IMG/VR virus record: IMGVR_UViG_3300023179_000069
Location: 18,472-82,471 of that record
Source: a virus
Strand: one strand, 5' to 3'
Length of the DNA: 64,000 nucleotides
Under the pieces are notes generated by a model, which did no database searches, was not told the origin of the DNA, and saw nothing but the letters and a program-made list of their open reading frames with translations. Below are positions 9,639-18,371 of the stretch, piece by piece. Within the stretch, counting starts at the first letter, position 1. Every line of letters begins with the position of its first letter. A program made the position numbers and the translations under genes.

Positions 9639-12145
9639 TGGCACAATTACAATTGACCGGATTAAAACCAAATGTTACTTATAATGTATCCGTCAGAGCA
9701 ATAGGAGAAGATGGAGAATCTGAATTATCTGAAGTTTTAACATTTACAACACCTTCTTCAATTATTGATACTATAAATAAAAATACTACAATTAAATTAG
9801 AAGGTGGATCTATATATGCGGGAGCAAAAACAGGTCCCGGAGTATTATTTAATCAAAATGGTCTTATAGGTCTTTTCTCTCCAACTGCTTGTTCATTTTA
9901 TCTTAGTTCACAAACAGGTGATGCATATTTTGCCGGAAGTATAACGGCAGCAGCAGGAACAATAGGTGGATTTAGAATTGGACCTACAAGTCTATCTGCC
10001 ACAAACATTGTTTTATCTTCAACTGGTGGATTTGCCTTAGGCTCAGCTTCACAATTTTCTGTCAGCTTAAACGGAAATATGGTTGCACAAAATGCCTCAA
10101 TAACAGGATATATTAATGCCACAAGTGGTTCATTTAGCGGGGCGGTATCAGGAGCATCAGTAATTGGTGGCTTTATTTCAGGAGCATCCATATCTGGAGG
10201 ACAATTAAATATAAACGGAAATGCTTCCATTTCTGGCTATATTAATGCTACATCAGGATCATTCACAGGTGGAATATATGGAGCATCCATTTCCGGTGGT
10301 CAATTAAATATTAATGGAAATGCCTCAATAACAGGATACATTAATGCCACAAGTGGTTCATTTAGTGCTGGAATATATGCATCTGTAGGAACAATTGGTG
10401 GATTTAACATTTCATCTTCATCTTTATCGGCGGGAACAGGAACAAATACAGTAGGTCTACTTCCCGGTTCTTATCCATTTTTTGCAGGAAATGCTACACC
10501 AGCATTAGCTACATTTAGAGTAAATAATTTAGGTGCAGCATCAGCATTAAGTTTATATGCATCCAGCGGTTTTATTGCAGGAGATTTTCAAATAACTGGA
10601 AGAGTTTATGGTGGTGCAATAAGGGGCGCGGGAACTCCGGGAGTAGAAATATCCTCATCTGGAATATATGGATATTATGGAAATCTAACTAGATTTTATT
10701 TGCCAACAGACCCACTGGAAACCCCAGTTATGGCATCATTTACTTTGCTTGAAAGTAGGTATACCGGAAGCGGTGCAAATGCTGTAATTATTGCAGGAGA
10801 CATTATAAATAATAATGTAACTATAAAGGGAGATAAAACTGCTGGAAGTCCAGCAATGATATATAATACTAAATCCGGAGTGCAGACAACCTTTACCGCT
10901 GGAGAAGGATTTTATTTAGACGATACAGGAAAATTTAAATTTGGTGACGCAAACAATTACATCTCTGGTTCATCCGGCAACTTATTTGTAACAGGAACAA
11001 TTGTTGCAAAATCTGGTTCATTTAATGGAGCAATATATGCACAATCAGGCTCATTTACAGGAAATATTAATTCAACTGCATCAATATATGGTGCAGCATT
11101 ATATGGTGGTATTTTTCAAACTTTAAATACATCCGGCAGTTATATTAAAATTGACGGTACTAATAATGCTATTTCATTTTTTAATGGAAATACCACATTT
11201 GGACATATAACTCCATATGTTTCCGGAAGCGGAATTTCATTAACCTATGGGGGTTCTCCCGATCCGGGTGACACTGTATTCCCTGCAATAAGACTTGGAA
11301 AAGTTTATTCAGCCATGTATGGACAAAATGCGGGAAACAAAATAGCAGTTGGAGCCGGAGTCACAATTGATGCGGGATCAAATGATATTAATATTAATAA
11401 TGTATCCGGTTCCGATGGTAAAATTTATATTGGATCAGGAACCTCATCTGGACAACATTTATATTTTAGCGGAGGAATTTTTTATACAAATCAAGTTTCT
11501 CCTTATAAAAATCTTATGCAATTACAAAATAATGGAACAAATATTGTTGTGTTTACTTCAGTTAACGATGCCACATTATCAACAACCGGGAAAATGTATG
11601 CCGCAACCGGAACAAATCTATGGATAGATACCAGTGACAATAATGGATCAGTAAGGCTGGGACATGGATCAGCATCAACTAATAATAATTCCATCTTGTC
11701 TCCCGCAATTTTTTGGAGTATAGGTAGTGGAGGTGCAAATACAGTAAGCGTAGCAACTTCAGCATCTGATTATATAATGTATAGAAATGTTTCACGACAG
11801 GCATATAAAACTGAAATATCTCCAATTTCTCTATATTCTAATTTATCGAATAGCATTAGTAAAGAAAAAATTATTGCCCCCCTTATAGATTCAAATAAAG
11901 TTCTTGATATTACTCCTGTATTTTTTAAATCTATTTTGCCAATTGATGAAAATAAAAAATTCTTAGGATTTATTGCTGAAGATATATATGATAAATTCCC
12001 AGAACTTTCGATTCTTGATGAAAATGGAATTCCAGATTATTATAATATTAATGGTATAGTGGCAGCAATGCTTGCTGTTCTTCAAGGTCAAAAAGTAAAA
12101 ATTGATGAATTAGAAACAAGAATTGCAGCATTAGAAAATAAATAG
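9638..12145 (+). CDS. Tail spike/fibre with C-terminal S74 intramolecular chaperone
   Basis: An 835-residue protein. Residues 1-50 form an Fn3-like edge (LKPNVTYNVSVRAIGEDGES). Residues ~80-560 are Gly/Ala/Ser-rich with near-identical repeats (ATSGSF, ISGGQLNINGNAS), as in beta-helical fibres. The last ~117 residues match the peptidase S74 chaperone: SRQAYK has Ser719 and Lys724 at the S-x4-K spacing of the autoproteolytic dyad, followed by PVFFK, LGFIAED and a C-terminal coiled coil (IDELETRIAALE). S74 domains help trimerisation and then cleave themselves off just before the Ser. The protein is the likely receptor-binding spike. Confidence 0.85.
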   Translation: MAQLQLTGLKPNVTYNVSVRAIGEDGESELSEVLTFTTPSSIIDTINKNTTIKLEGGSIYAGAKTGPGVLFNQNGLIGLFSPTACSFYLSSQTGDAYFAGSITAAAGTIGGFRIGPTSLSATNIVLSSTGGFALGSASQFSVSLNGNMVAQNASITGYINATSGSFSGAVSGASVIGGFISGASISGGQLNINGNASISGYINATSGSFTGGIYGASISGGQLNINGNASITGYINATSGSFSAGIYASVGTIGGFNISSSSLSAGTGTNTVGLLPGSYPFFAGNATPALATFRVNNLGAASALSLYASSGFIAGDFQITGRVYGGAIRGAGTPGVEISSSGIYGYYGNLTRFYLPTDPLETPVMASFTLLESRYTGSGANAVIIAGDIINNNVTIKGDKTAGSPAMIYNTKSGVQTTFTAGEGFYLDDTGKFKFGDANNYISGSSGNLFVTGTIVAKSGSFNGAIYAQSGSFTGNINSTASIYGAALYGGIFQTLNTSGSYIKIDGTNNAISFFNGNTTFGHITPYVSGSGISLTYGGSPDPGDTVFPAIRLGKVYSAMYGQNAGNKIAVGAGVTIDAGSNDININNVSGSDGKIYIGSGTSSGQHLYFSGGIFYTNQVSPYKNLMQLQNNGTNIVVFTSVNDATLSTTGKMYAATGTNLWIDTSDNNGSVRLGHGSASTNNNSILSPAIFWSIGSGGANTVSVATSASDYIMYRNVSRQAYKTEISPISLYSNLSNSISKEKIIAPLIDSNKVLDITPVFFKSILPIDENKKFLGFIAEDIYDKFPELSILDENGIPDYYNINGIVAAMLAVLQGQKVKIDELETRIAALENK
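10091..10371 (+). repeat. Three tandem coding repeats in the spike gene
   Basis: Three near-identical ~48-bp units begin at about 10091, 10219 and 10319, each encoding NAS-I-(T/S)GYINATSGSF. They are separated by variable segments encoding ISGGQLNINGN. The similarity at DNA level suggests recent duplication or recombination that changes spike length. Confidence 0.7.
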
Positions 12146-12151
12146 TATAAT
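12123..12151 (+). promoter_or_regulatory. Promoter after the spike gene
   Basis: TTGCAG (12123-12128), a 17-nt spacer and TATAAT (12146-12151) placed directly after the TAG stop of the spike gene. A leader with GAAAGG follows before the ATG at 12180. Confidence 0.5.
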
Positions 12152-12179
12152 AATAATCTAACTAAAGAAAGGTTAAAAA

Positions 12180-12416
12180 ATGACAGAAACATCATTTACC
12201 CCCCCGGCTCAGCAGCAGCCAAATATGCTTGAACTTATGATTCAGGAGCTTCAAAACCGTATTGGTCAAATAACAAGTCAGTACGAAACACAGCTTGCTG
12301 CACTTAAGGCGCAGGCAATGCAGGAAATTCAGCAGCGCGATTCACAAATTCAGGAACTTCGTATTGCTGTAATTAATGCTAGAAAGACTGACAGTGACAA
12401 GAAGGAAGAGAACTGA
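12180..12416 (+). CDS. Small Gln-rich coiled-coil protein
   Basis: A 78-residue protein with an N-terminal Pro/Gln segment and a long amphipathic helix (LELMIQELQNRIGQI) likely to form a coiled coil. It has its own promoter and a GAAAGG ribosome-binding site. Codons are less AT-rich (CAG, CTT, AAG) than in the tail genes, suggesting high expression or a different origin. No family recognised; it could be a minor virion or scaffolding protein. Confidence 0.6.
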   Translation: MTETSFTPPAQQQPNMLELMIQELQNRIGQITSQYETQLAALKAQAMQEIQQRDSQIQELRIAVINARKTDSDKKEEN

Positions 12417-12783
12417 GATAGCACCTTTTGTTCCCAGTGGTCTTATAGCTAAGACAGAAAAGGGTTACTTTTATGTTAAGGGAAACAAAAGGTATAAAAT
12501 TGTTTCCTCAAGAGCAGTAAATTCGTGGGAACTAAAAGTTGTCAACACTTCAGAGTCATGCATGAAAAATATACAAATATCTGGAATATTAGGCTTTAGA
12601 GATGGAACATTGATTAGAGATGTTTCAAATCAAAGACTTTATTTGATTTCTGATAATAAAAAAAGAAATATATCTGATCCCGACTTTTTTAAAATATTTA
12701 ATTATAAAAAAGATGATATTATTCTTGTAAGTTCAAAAGAAGCGGGATGCCATAAAGAAGGAGAACCAATAAATGTCTACTAA
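12376..12783 (+). CDS. Protein with two beta-repeat (KGYFYVK / RLYLISDNKKR) modules
   Basis: Up to 135 residues with two related modules, SGLIAKTEKGYFYVKGNKR and DGTLIRDVSNQRLYLISDN, like a cell-surface/tail repeat found in many surface proteins. The start is uncertain: the first ATG (12376) lies 40 nt inside the previous gene without a good ribosome-binding site, and AGGAAGAG at ~12403 suggests initiation further downstream, possibly on a non-ATG codon. Probably virion- or surface-associated. Confidence 0.6.
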   Translation: MLERLTVTRRKRTEIAPFVPSGLIAKTEKGYFYVKGNKRYKIVSSRAVNSWELKVVNTSESCMKNIQISGILGFRDGTLIRDVSNQRLYLISDNKKRNISDPDFFKIFNYKKDDIILVSSKEAGCHKEGEPINVY

Positions 12784-13216
12784 TGTGACAATTACTTATA
12801 ATGATATTTCAACTATGAAATCAGATATATCAGTTTTACAAGGCAAGTTAGATAGGGCTGCCGCTATTTTCCAAAAGAGGACAGGATCAAGCTCAACAAA
12901 AACACTAAATGATTTAAATTTCATTCTTTTCCAAACAGATCTTGTGATGAAAAAGGGTGCCACATCTGTAGACATTGTAATTCCTAACGCCGCATTTGCA
13001 AATAATTTAAACAACTCTAAATTTATTGCTATTTGTTCAACAAGGCAAGAACAAGGAGATACGGGAATTTATTCTTCATATCTATATCAATCCATTAATG
13101 ACGGTAAAATTTTTTCTACAAGTGGTTCAAAAATTGGAAAAGTTTTAAGAAGTGTAAAAGCAGATGACAAATATTCATTAACCGTTGATATTCTTTTTAT
13201 ATCTCTAAACCCATAA
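12773..13216 (+). CDS. Hypothetical protein
   Basis: A 147-residue protein overlapping the previous stop by 11 nt. It has an N-terminal helical region (ISTMKSDISVLQGKLDRAA) and a beta-rich C-terminal half. No signal peptide, membrane segment or known motif is visible. It belongs to the tail-distal group before the phosphoesterase and may be a minor structural protein. Confidence 0.55.
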   Translation: MSTNVTITYNDISTMKSDISVLQGKLDRAAAIFQKRTGSSSTKTLNDLNFILFQTDLVMKKGATSVDIVIPNAAFANNLNNSKFIAICSTRQEQGDTGIYSSYLYQSINDGKIFSTSGSKIGKVLRSVKADDKYSLTVDILFISLNP

Positions 13217-13224
13217 GGAAAATA

Positions 13225-13980
13225 ATGACAAATGATATTAAATGGATGATGGTGTCCGATGTTCACTTTCCGCGCCATGACCCCAGAAAAGTAGAACTAT
13301 TTTTAAAGGTAATGAAAGCATGGAAGCCTGATGCTGTTGATTTGCTAGGTGATATTGATGATGCAGATTCAACAAGTAGATGGGCTTCTGAGTATCCCGC
13401 CGAATTTTCTGTTCCAGTAGGTGATGGCGGAGTTGAGGGAACTAAACAATTTCTAAAAGAAATTAATAAAATTGTTCCCAAAGCAGACAAGCATTTTCAT
13501 GATGGAAATCATGGATGGACACGACATGGAGATTATTTAGCAAAGAAGGCCCCGGCATTTCTTGATGTTATTACTCCAGAAACACTATATGATTATAAAA
13601 ATGCTGGCTTTGAATGGCATTATTATGATCAAGCACCAGTACATCGTTTTGGAGATATGTATGCACATCATGGAGAATCTATCTCTAAACATGCAGGAGA
13701 ATCTGTAAGAAATGATGTAAACAACTGGGGTGTATCGTTAGTAAGAGGACATTCTCATAGAATGGGTTCTTATTTTCAAACATACAACATCACTGGGCAG
13801 GAATTGCGTGGATTTGAAATTGGTCATCTTTGTGATGAAACTAAAATGGACTACACAATTCAAAAAAATTGGCAGCCGGGATTTGCAATAGCAAATGTTG
13901 TTAATGGATATCCACATATCCAACTAATTCAAATTCACGATTATACTTGTGTCGTGGATGGAAAAGTATTTAAAGCATAA
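13225..13980 (+). CDS. Calcineurin-like metallophosphoesterase
   Basis: A 251-residue enzyme with the full metallophosphoesterase signature in order: DVH (residues 12-14), LGDIDD (~41-46), GNHGW (~94-98), a His in HHGES and GHSHRMG (~175). This family hydrolyses phosphomono- or diesters with two metal ions; phage members are often linked to DNA metabolism or end processing. The start ATG follows AAGGAAA. The exact substrate cannot be told. Confidence 0.85.
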   Translation: MTNDIKWMMVSDVHFPRHDPRKVELFLKVMKAWKPDAVDLLGDIDDADSTSRWASEYPAEFSVPVGDGGVEGTKQFLKEINKIVPKADKHFHDGNHGWTRHGDYLAKKAPAFLDVITPETLYDYKNAGFEWHYYDQAPVHRFGDMYAHHGESISKHAGESVRNDVNNWGVSLVRGHSHRMGSYFQTYNITGQELRGFEIGHLCDETKMDYTIQKNWQPGFAIANVVNGYPHIQLIQIHDYTCVVDGKVFKA

Positions 13981-13989
13981 GGAGAAAAT

Positions 13990-14307
13990 ATGTCTTTAAC
14001 AAGCACACAAACACAATCGTTGACCTTTCTGGTACTAGGTATTTTTGTATCTATTACAACATCTTTTGTTAAAAATATAGATTGGTCAAGAAAAACAAAA
14101 CACTCTATTTCTATAATTCTTAGTTCACTAGGAGCCATTGTAAGCTCTTACTTTCAAAAAAATGGTATTACAGACCTAGAAGATATTGCTAAGCACTTTA
14201 CATATTTATATGCTGTGTCACAAATATTCTATGCTTATGGTATAAAAAATACGCAATTTAATTCATGGTTGACAAAATTTAATTTATTTGCGACAAGAAG
14301 TGTGTAA
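13990..14307 (+). CDS. Small membrane protein, holin-like
   Basis: A 105-residue protein with hydrophobic segments at ~9-27 and ~39-57, a weaker one at ~68-86, and charged residues between them. AAGGAG precedes the ATG. Size and topology fit a phage holin. The M15 endolysin is far away at 37.3 kb beside other holin-like genes, so this may instead be another inner-membrane protein. Confidence 0.5.
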   Translation: MSLTSTQTQSLTFLVLGIFVSITTSFVKNIDWSRKTKHSISIILSSLGAIVSSYFQKNGITDLEDIAKHFTYLYAVSQIFYAYGIKNTQFNSWLTKFNLFATRSV

Positions 14308-14313
14308 TTTTAA

Positions 14314-14499
14314 ATGACCTGCAAAAAATGTAGTGGCAGGATATTTGTAGATAGAATGTTTGAGCAAAATTTAAGAATAGAGTTATTTTGCATAATGTGT
14401 GGCAAAAGATGGTTTATAAAAAAGGATAGTTCAGGATTTGCACAATGGTTAGCAAAAAAAGAAAAAGCCCTGAAGAAAGATTTGTGTATTTCTACCTGA
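14314..14499 (+). CDS. Small zinc-ribbon protein
   Basis: A 61-residue protein with two CxxC knuckles (CKKC at 3-6 and CIMC at ~26-29), the pattern of a four-Cys zinc ribbon, and a Lys-rich C-terminus. It overlaps the next gene by 55 nt in another frame. It may bind nucleic acid or protein. Confidence 0.6.
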   Translation: MTCKKCSGRIFVDRMFEQNLRIELFCIMCGKRWFIKKDSSGFAQWLAKKEKALKKDLCIST

Positions 14500-14960
14500 A
14501 TGGTAATTTGCATAAAACTTTAAAAAGGAAAAGATCTGAAGACTTATTAATAGCTTGGGATTATCCAAATGAAAAGCGTGTTGCCTATGTGTTATCACAT
14601 GTTCAAAAAAGCAGACAACGCGCTTATTCTGTACCCCAAGTTGCAAAATTTATGAGCAGAGACCCTGAAACAATAAAAAGACATATGAATAATGGAGAAA
14701 TTAAAAAGCCACAATATTCTTATTCTCTTGAGAATCGCACTAGACCAATAAAATATTTTTTTAGTGAGGATGAAGTAAGAGAAATTCATGAATTTTTTAA
14801 AACTATTCATCGGGGAAGACCAAGAATAGATGGAGAAGTAACAACATCAAAAATTCCTAGTAGTGCAGAACTAGAAGCTATGATGAGAAATGAAAAAATT
14901 CTATATGTAAAAAATGATAGCGGTGACTTTGTTCCCGTGTGGAAACAGCCAGAATGGTAG
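14445..14960 (+). CDS. Putative helix-turn-helix DNA-binding protein
   Basis: A 171-residue basic protein. Residues ~61-92 (YSVPQVAKFMSRDPETIKRH) match an excisionase/MerR-like helix-turn-helix with a following basic wing (MNNGEIKKPQ). It sits at the boundary between late genes and the replication module, so a regulatory role is plausible. It lacks any effector domain. Confidence 0.6.
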   Translation: MVSKKRKSPEERFVYFYLNGNLHKTLKRKRSEDLLIAWDYPNEKRVAYVLSHVQKSRQRAYSVPQVAKFMSRDPETIKRHMNNGEIKKPQYSYSLENRTRPIKYFFSEDEVREIHEFFKTIHRGRPRIDGEVTTSKIPSSAELEAMMRNEKILYVKNDSGDFVPVWKQPEW

Positions 14961-14965
14961 GATTT

Positions 14966-15178
14966 ATGCCAAAAGAAAACCCAAATAAAGATTTATTATT
15001 TGATTTATCACTACAAATGTTGCAAGATATTTATGATATTGCTAAAATGAAACAGGACACAGAAACTATGACTTCTGTATCTGATAGAATTTGTTTGTTA
15101 TATGAAAAGCAAGTTGATATTGAAATGGATAAAAAAAGTCCGTTAGGCTTTAAATTGAAAGAAGATGATGATGAGTGA
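14966..15178 (+). CDS. Hypothetical small helical acidic protein
   Basis: A 70-residue protein from the ATG at 14966, preceded by AGGAT; an upstream in-frame ATG at 14939 would overlap the HTH gene. It is mostly helical with an acidic tail (KEDDDE). No known motif. Confidence 0.5.
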   Translation: MPKENPNKDLLFDLSLQMLQDIYDIAKMKQDTETMTSVSDRICLLYEKQVDIEMDKKSPLGFKLKEDDDE

Positions 15179-15395
15179 ATTAAAAACTAAAGAAGTTAAG
15201 CCAACAATTGTCAAAGTTGATTTGCAATATGTCCGCAATCTTGGCAATTTTGAAAGCATTCGCGTCGCTATTGGTATTGAAGACAATGTGCGAGCAGATG
15301 AAACTGTAAATCAAGCTACTGAAAGAATTTATAAGTTTGTTGAAGATAAACTTATTGAAAAAATGGGCGAGATTGAAAAGGAACTCAAAGGGTGA
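15171..15395 (+). CDS. Hypothetical protein of the replication region
   Basis: A 74-residue alpha/beta protein (VDLQYVRNLGNFESIRVAIG, then an acidic helix). Three tandem ATG codons (15165, 15168, 15171) are possible starts. The composition resembles small proteins near replication genes in many phages, but I assign no function. It overlaps its neighbours, so it is part of one operon. Confidence 0.55.
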   Translation: MSELKTKEVKPTIVKVDLQYVRNLGNFESIRVAIGIEDNVRADETVNQATERIYKFVEDKLIEKMGEIEKELKG

Positions 15396-15502
15396 CTTGC
15401 GATCATTTATGGAAAGTGCTAGAATGGCATGTGAATAAGGAAACTTTTGAATTTCAACCAAGTTATATTTGTAAAAAGTGTGATGCTATTAGAGAGAAGT
15501 GA
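15392..15502 (+). CDS. 36-residue zinc-finger-like micro-protein
   Basis: A GTG start overlaps the upstream TGA (GTGA) and the TGA stop lies in another GTGA motif, so it is coupled on both sides. The product has Cys/His at residues 3 and 5 (CDH) and a CKKC knuckle at ~27-30, enough for one zinc site. Its size and exact fit between overlapping genes make it a credible gene. Confidence 0.55.
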   Translation: MTCDHLWKVLEWHVNKETFEFQPSYICKKCDAIREK

Positions 15503-15504
15503 TT

Positions 15505-15831
15505 ATGACAAAGGATGATGCAAGCAAGGCTTACCAGTTGGTAAGCCTTTATCTATCTTTATATAAAGAAAAATATAATAAATCCATTGTTATAAATAAG
15601 CATAAAGAAAAATGGGGAATGGCAGAAGTTGTAGATAGTGTTGGATTTGATAGAGCCAAAGAACTTTTGATATACTATTTTAATACCAGCCGGTCTTCTC
15701 ATCCTTTACAATGGTTTTTGTATAATTTTGAAAGACTGGATGCCGTATTAACTGCTAAATCAGAAGACAATGCTCGCAGAAAAATGTTACTAGAACAAAC
15801 TAAGAGAATGGTATTAGAGAATGAACAATGA
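15505..15831 (+). CDS. Hypothetical protein upstream of the helicase
   Basis: About 108 residues from the ATG at 15505; a GTG at 15499 is an alternative coupled start. It is helical, with KDDASKAYQLVSLYLSLYKEKY near the N-terminus. It overlaps the start of the DnaB-like helicase by 11 nt. Position could fit a helicase loader or accessory factor, but nothing in the sequence proves this. Confidence 0.55.
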   Translation: MTKDDASKAYQLVSLYLSLYKEKYNKSIVINKHKEKWGMAEVVDSVGFDRAKELLIYYFNTSRSSHPLQWFLYNFERLDAVLTAKSEDNARRKMLLEQTKRMVLENEQ

Positions 15832-17041
15832 AGCAGCACTGATTTCTTCAGTATGTAAAAATAAAGATATTTCTGTTGTTATGGCAGAAGATGTTGATTC
15901 TATTTTTACTTCCCATAAAGATATTTGGGATGGATTAAAATCTTATTATTACAAATTCAGATCCGTTCCAGATGTATCTATTCTTTTAGAAAAGTTCCCT
16001 GACTTTGAGCCGGTAGAAACTAAAGGCGAAACAGGCTACTACTTGGACCAAGTAAGAAATGAATATCTTACTGCAAAGATTAGAAATGTACTTTTAAGTG
16101 CAGGAACTAGCCTCAAGGGTCATTCTGCCGCTAAGGTTATTTCAGATATGCAAAAGGAATTGAATACTCTTAGTCGTATGACTAACAATGTTCGTGACCT
16201 TGACCTTACAGATTACGAATTGGCAGAAAAGCATTTTGAGGCTGTTCGTGAGCGTTCAGATATGATGGGCGGAAGTCCCGGAATCATGACAGGACTTAAA
16301 GCAATTGATTATGCATACCCAACAGGTATGGCTCCCGGTCATTTAATTGTTATGATTGGCTGGCCCGGAAGAGGAAAGACTTGGCTAAGTTCCTATCTAG
16401 CATGCAAGGCTTGGGAACAGGGTTTTAAGCCTATGATTATTTCTCTTGAAATGACTCCTGAGAATATGCGTGACCGTATTTATACCATGATGGGAAGCGG
16501 TCTATTTAGGGCATCAGATTTCTCTAAGGGCGCTGTAAATATTGATACATTCGGTTCATGGGCTAAGGAAAAATTTAAGGATAAGAATAGCTTTATTCTT
16601 ATTTCTAACGAGGGTACAAGCGATGTAACTCCACAGACAGTGCAGGCAAAGATTGATCAATATAAACCAGATTTAGTTATTCTTGATTATCACCAATTGT
16701 TTAATGATACTAAGAAATCAAACTCTGAGGTTGAGCGTAACCGCAATATTTCGCGGGAATTCAAACTGCTTGCAGTAAGAAACAACATTCCTGTAATTGA
16801 TATTACTGCTGCAACTGCTGATGATATTTCAGATCATGATGATCCACCCATGTTATCCCAAGTGGCATGGTCAAAAGCTATTGAATATGATGCAGACATG
16901 GCTATGGCTGTACATCGTAACCCAGATTCAAATATTATTGAGGTGGTGAGCAGAAAGAATCGTCATGGATCTGAATTCGCTTTTTATCTTGATTGGGATA
17001 TCAATCGCGGTATCATTAATGAAATTTATGATAACTCTTAG
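15821..17041 (+). CDS. DnaB-like replicative DNA helicase
   Basis: A 406-residue RecA-fold helicase. Residues 1-120 form an N-terminal helical part. The P-loop is GWPGRGKTW (~180-188), followed by a DnaB-type SLEM motif (~208-211), Walker B VILDYHQL (~286-293) and a C-terminal SRKNRHGSE motif like the hexamer arginine-finger region. It would unwind DNA at the fork with the DnaG-like primase downstream. Codons are less AT-rich (CGT, AAG) than in the tail genes, as in other early genes here. Confidence 0.9.
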   Translation: MNNEAALISSVCKNKDISVVMAEDVDSIFTSHKDIWDGLKSYYYKFRSVPDVSILLEKFPDFEPVETKGETGYYLDQVRNEYLTAKIRNVLLSAGTSLKGHSAAKVISDMQKELNTLSRMTNNVRDLDLTDYELAEKHFEAVRERSDMMGGSPGIMTGLKAIDYAYPTGMAPGHLIVMIGWPGRGKTWLSSYLACKAWEQGFKPMIISLEMTPENMRDRIYTMMGSGLFRASDFSKGAVNIDTFGSWAKEKFKDKNSFILISNEGTSDVTPQTVQAKIDQYKPDLVILDYHQLFNDTKKSNSEVERNRNISREFKLLAVRNNIPVIDITAATADDISDHDDPPMLSQVAWSKAIEYDADMAMAVHRNPDSNIIEVVSRKNRHGSEFAFYLDWDINRGIINEIYDNS

Positions 17042-17357
17042 TTCCGAAAAAGTTCGTAGTCTTGGTATAATTTTAACTAAGATGAGAAAGAATATACATA
17101 ATTTCACAATATCGGGAACCATCAAAGATGATTCACAAATTATTAAAGCAAGAGAGCATTATGAAAGATTACTTGTTCAACAAATGCGTGATGGTGGTTA
17201 TGTTCCAATTCTTGACATGTCGCCGCAATTTAATATAAAATATATAGAACGAACAAGTGGTTTTTATTTTATACTTACTATGTTTGGAGTATTTGTTGGA
17301 AAGAAAAAGTCTCAACAAATAGAAGGTTTTTCAGGACAAGAGTTTGTACCTAGATAG
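17028..17357 (+). CDS. Hypothetical protein between helicase and primase
   Basis: About 109 residues from the ATG at 17028; in-frame ATGs at 16965 and 17019 would extend it into the helicase gene. It has a basic helical N-terminal half and a short hydrophobic stretch (FYFILTMFGVFVG). No family recognised; position suggests a replication accessory role. Confidence 0.5.
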   Translation: MITLSSEKVRSLGIILTKMRKNIHNFTISGTIKDDSQIIKAREHYERLLVQQMRDGGYVPILDMSPQFNIKYIERTSGFYFILTMFGVFVGKKKSQQIEGFSGQEFVPR

Positions 17358-17363
17358 GAAATA

Positions 17364-18323
17364 ATGAATAAGAAATATACTAAATCGGACATTCGATCAA
17401 TTTTGCATGCCTTAAAAATAGAAATTTTATCAGAAACATCTAAAGATTTTTTATGCCTGTGTCCATTTCACAATAATCGCAATACTCCTTCATTTGAAGT
17501 GAATTATTACAATGGGTTGTTTCTATGCTTTAATCCCGTTTGTGGAGAAAGAGGAACACTTAATGATTTAATTGCTAGGCTAACAGGCAAAAATGAATTT
17601 GAGGCGCTTAGATTTATTTATCAAACCATAGGTAATAAATCTCAAGATATTGATTTAGAATTACAGGATATTTTAAATGAAAAACAAGATTTTGTTAAAT
17701 TTCCCGCTGATAAAATTGTAGAATTATATGAAAATCTACGAATAAACAGCAAGGCAATTGAATATTTGAAATCAAGAGGGATTAACAATAATTCAATTCT
17801 TTCCTTTACTATTGGATATTCTGAGGCGCAGAACATGATTACAGTTCCATTAACATCCCCAGATGGTACATGGGTGGGAATCATTGGAAGGTCTATTGAC
17901 AGCAAAGAATTTAAGAATAGTCGCAACCTTCCTAGAAATAAAACATTGTTTAATTTAAGTAATGCCAAAAAATATGGAGGAAGGATTATAGTTTGTGAGT
18001 CGTCATTTGATGCTATTAGGATTCATCAGTCTGGGTTTCCAAATGTTGTTGCTACTCTTGGGGGTAATATATCTAATGAAAACATTCAAAATTTAAATAA
18101 ATATGCATCGTCAATTATTATTATGACAGATTCAGATGCAGCAGGAAGAAAGCTAGGCGAAGATATTGCTAAAAAACTTCCTAACAAAGAAATATTGTGG
18201 GCATCATATGAATATGGTATGATTTATCCTCATGAAGCAAAAGATGCTGGTGATATGACAGATGAAGAAATTCGTCAATGCATAATTAATGCGGTTCACC
18301 ACTACGAATATGCAATGGTATAA
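17364..18323 (+). CDS. DnaG-like DNA primase
   Basis: A 319-residue protein with a CHC2-type zinc domain (C33, H36 in CPFH; C55; C60) and a Toprim domain: the acidic VCESSFDAI (~205-213) and MTDSDAAGRK (~252-261). It synthesises RNA primers with the DnaB-like helicase. At about half the length of bacterial DnaG it lacks the helicase-binding C-terminal domain. The TAA stop lies within a TATAAT promoter box. Confidence 0.88.
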   Translation: MNKKYTKSDIRSILHALKIEILSETSKDFLCLCPFHNNRNTPSFEVNYYNGLFLCFNPVCGERGTLNDLIARLTGKNEFEALRFIYQTIGNKSQDIDLELQDILNEKQDFVKFPADKIVELYENLRINSKAIEYLKSRGINNNSILSFTIGYSEAQNMITVPLTSPDGTWVGIIGRSIDSKEFKNSRNLPRNKTLFNLSNAKKYGGRIIVCESSFDAIRIHQSGFPNVVATLGGNISNENIQNLNKYASSIIIMTDSDAAGRKLGEDIAKKLPNKEILWASYEYGMIYPHEAKDAGDMTDEEIRQCIINAVHHYEYAMV

Positions 18324-18324
18324 T
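18295..18324 (+). promoter_or_regulatory. Promoter for the ssDNA-binding protein gene
   Basis: TTCACC (18295-18300), an 18-nt spacer and TGGTATAAT (extended -10; TATAAT 18319-18324) that contains the primase stop codon. A short leader with GGGC/GCCC hairpin potential (~18335-18350) and a strong AAGGAG (18359-18364) precedes the ATG at 18372. Confidence 0.6.
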
Positions 18325-18371
18325 AGTATAAGAAGGGCATCCTATAGCCCACTACACTAAGGAGATATAAT

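Noticed and set aside
12180-12783. Programmed frameshift joining the genes at 12180 and 12376
   Set aside because: The 40-nt overlap contains no obvious slippery heptamer followed by structure, and the two products have unrelated composition.
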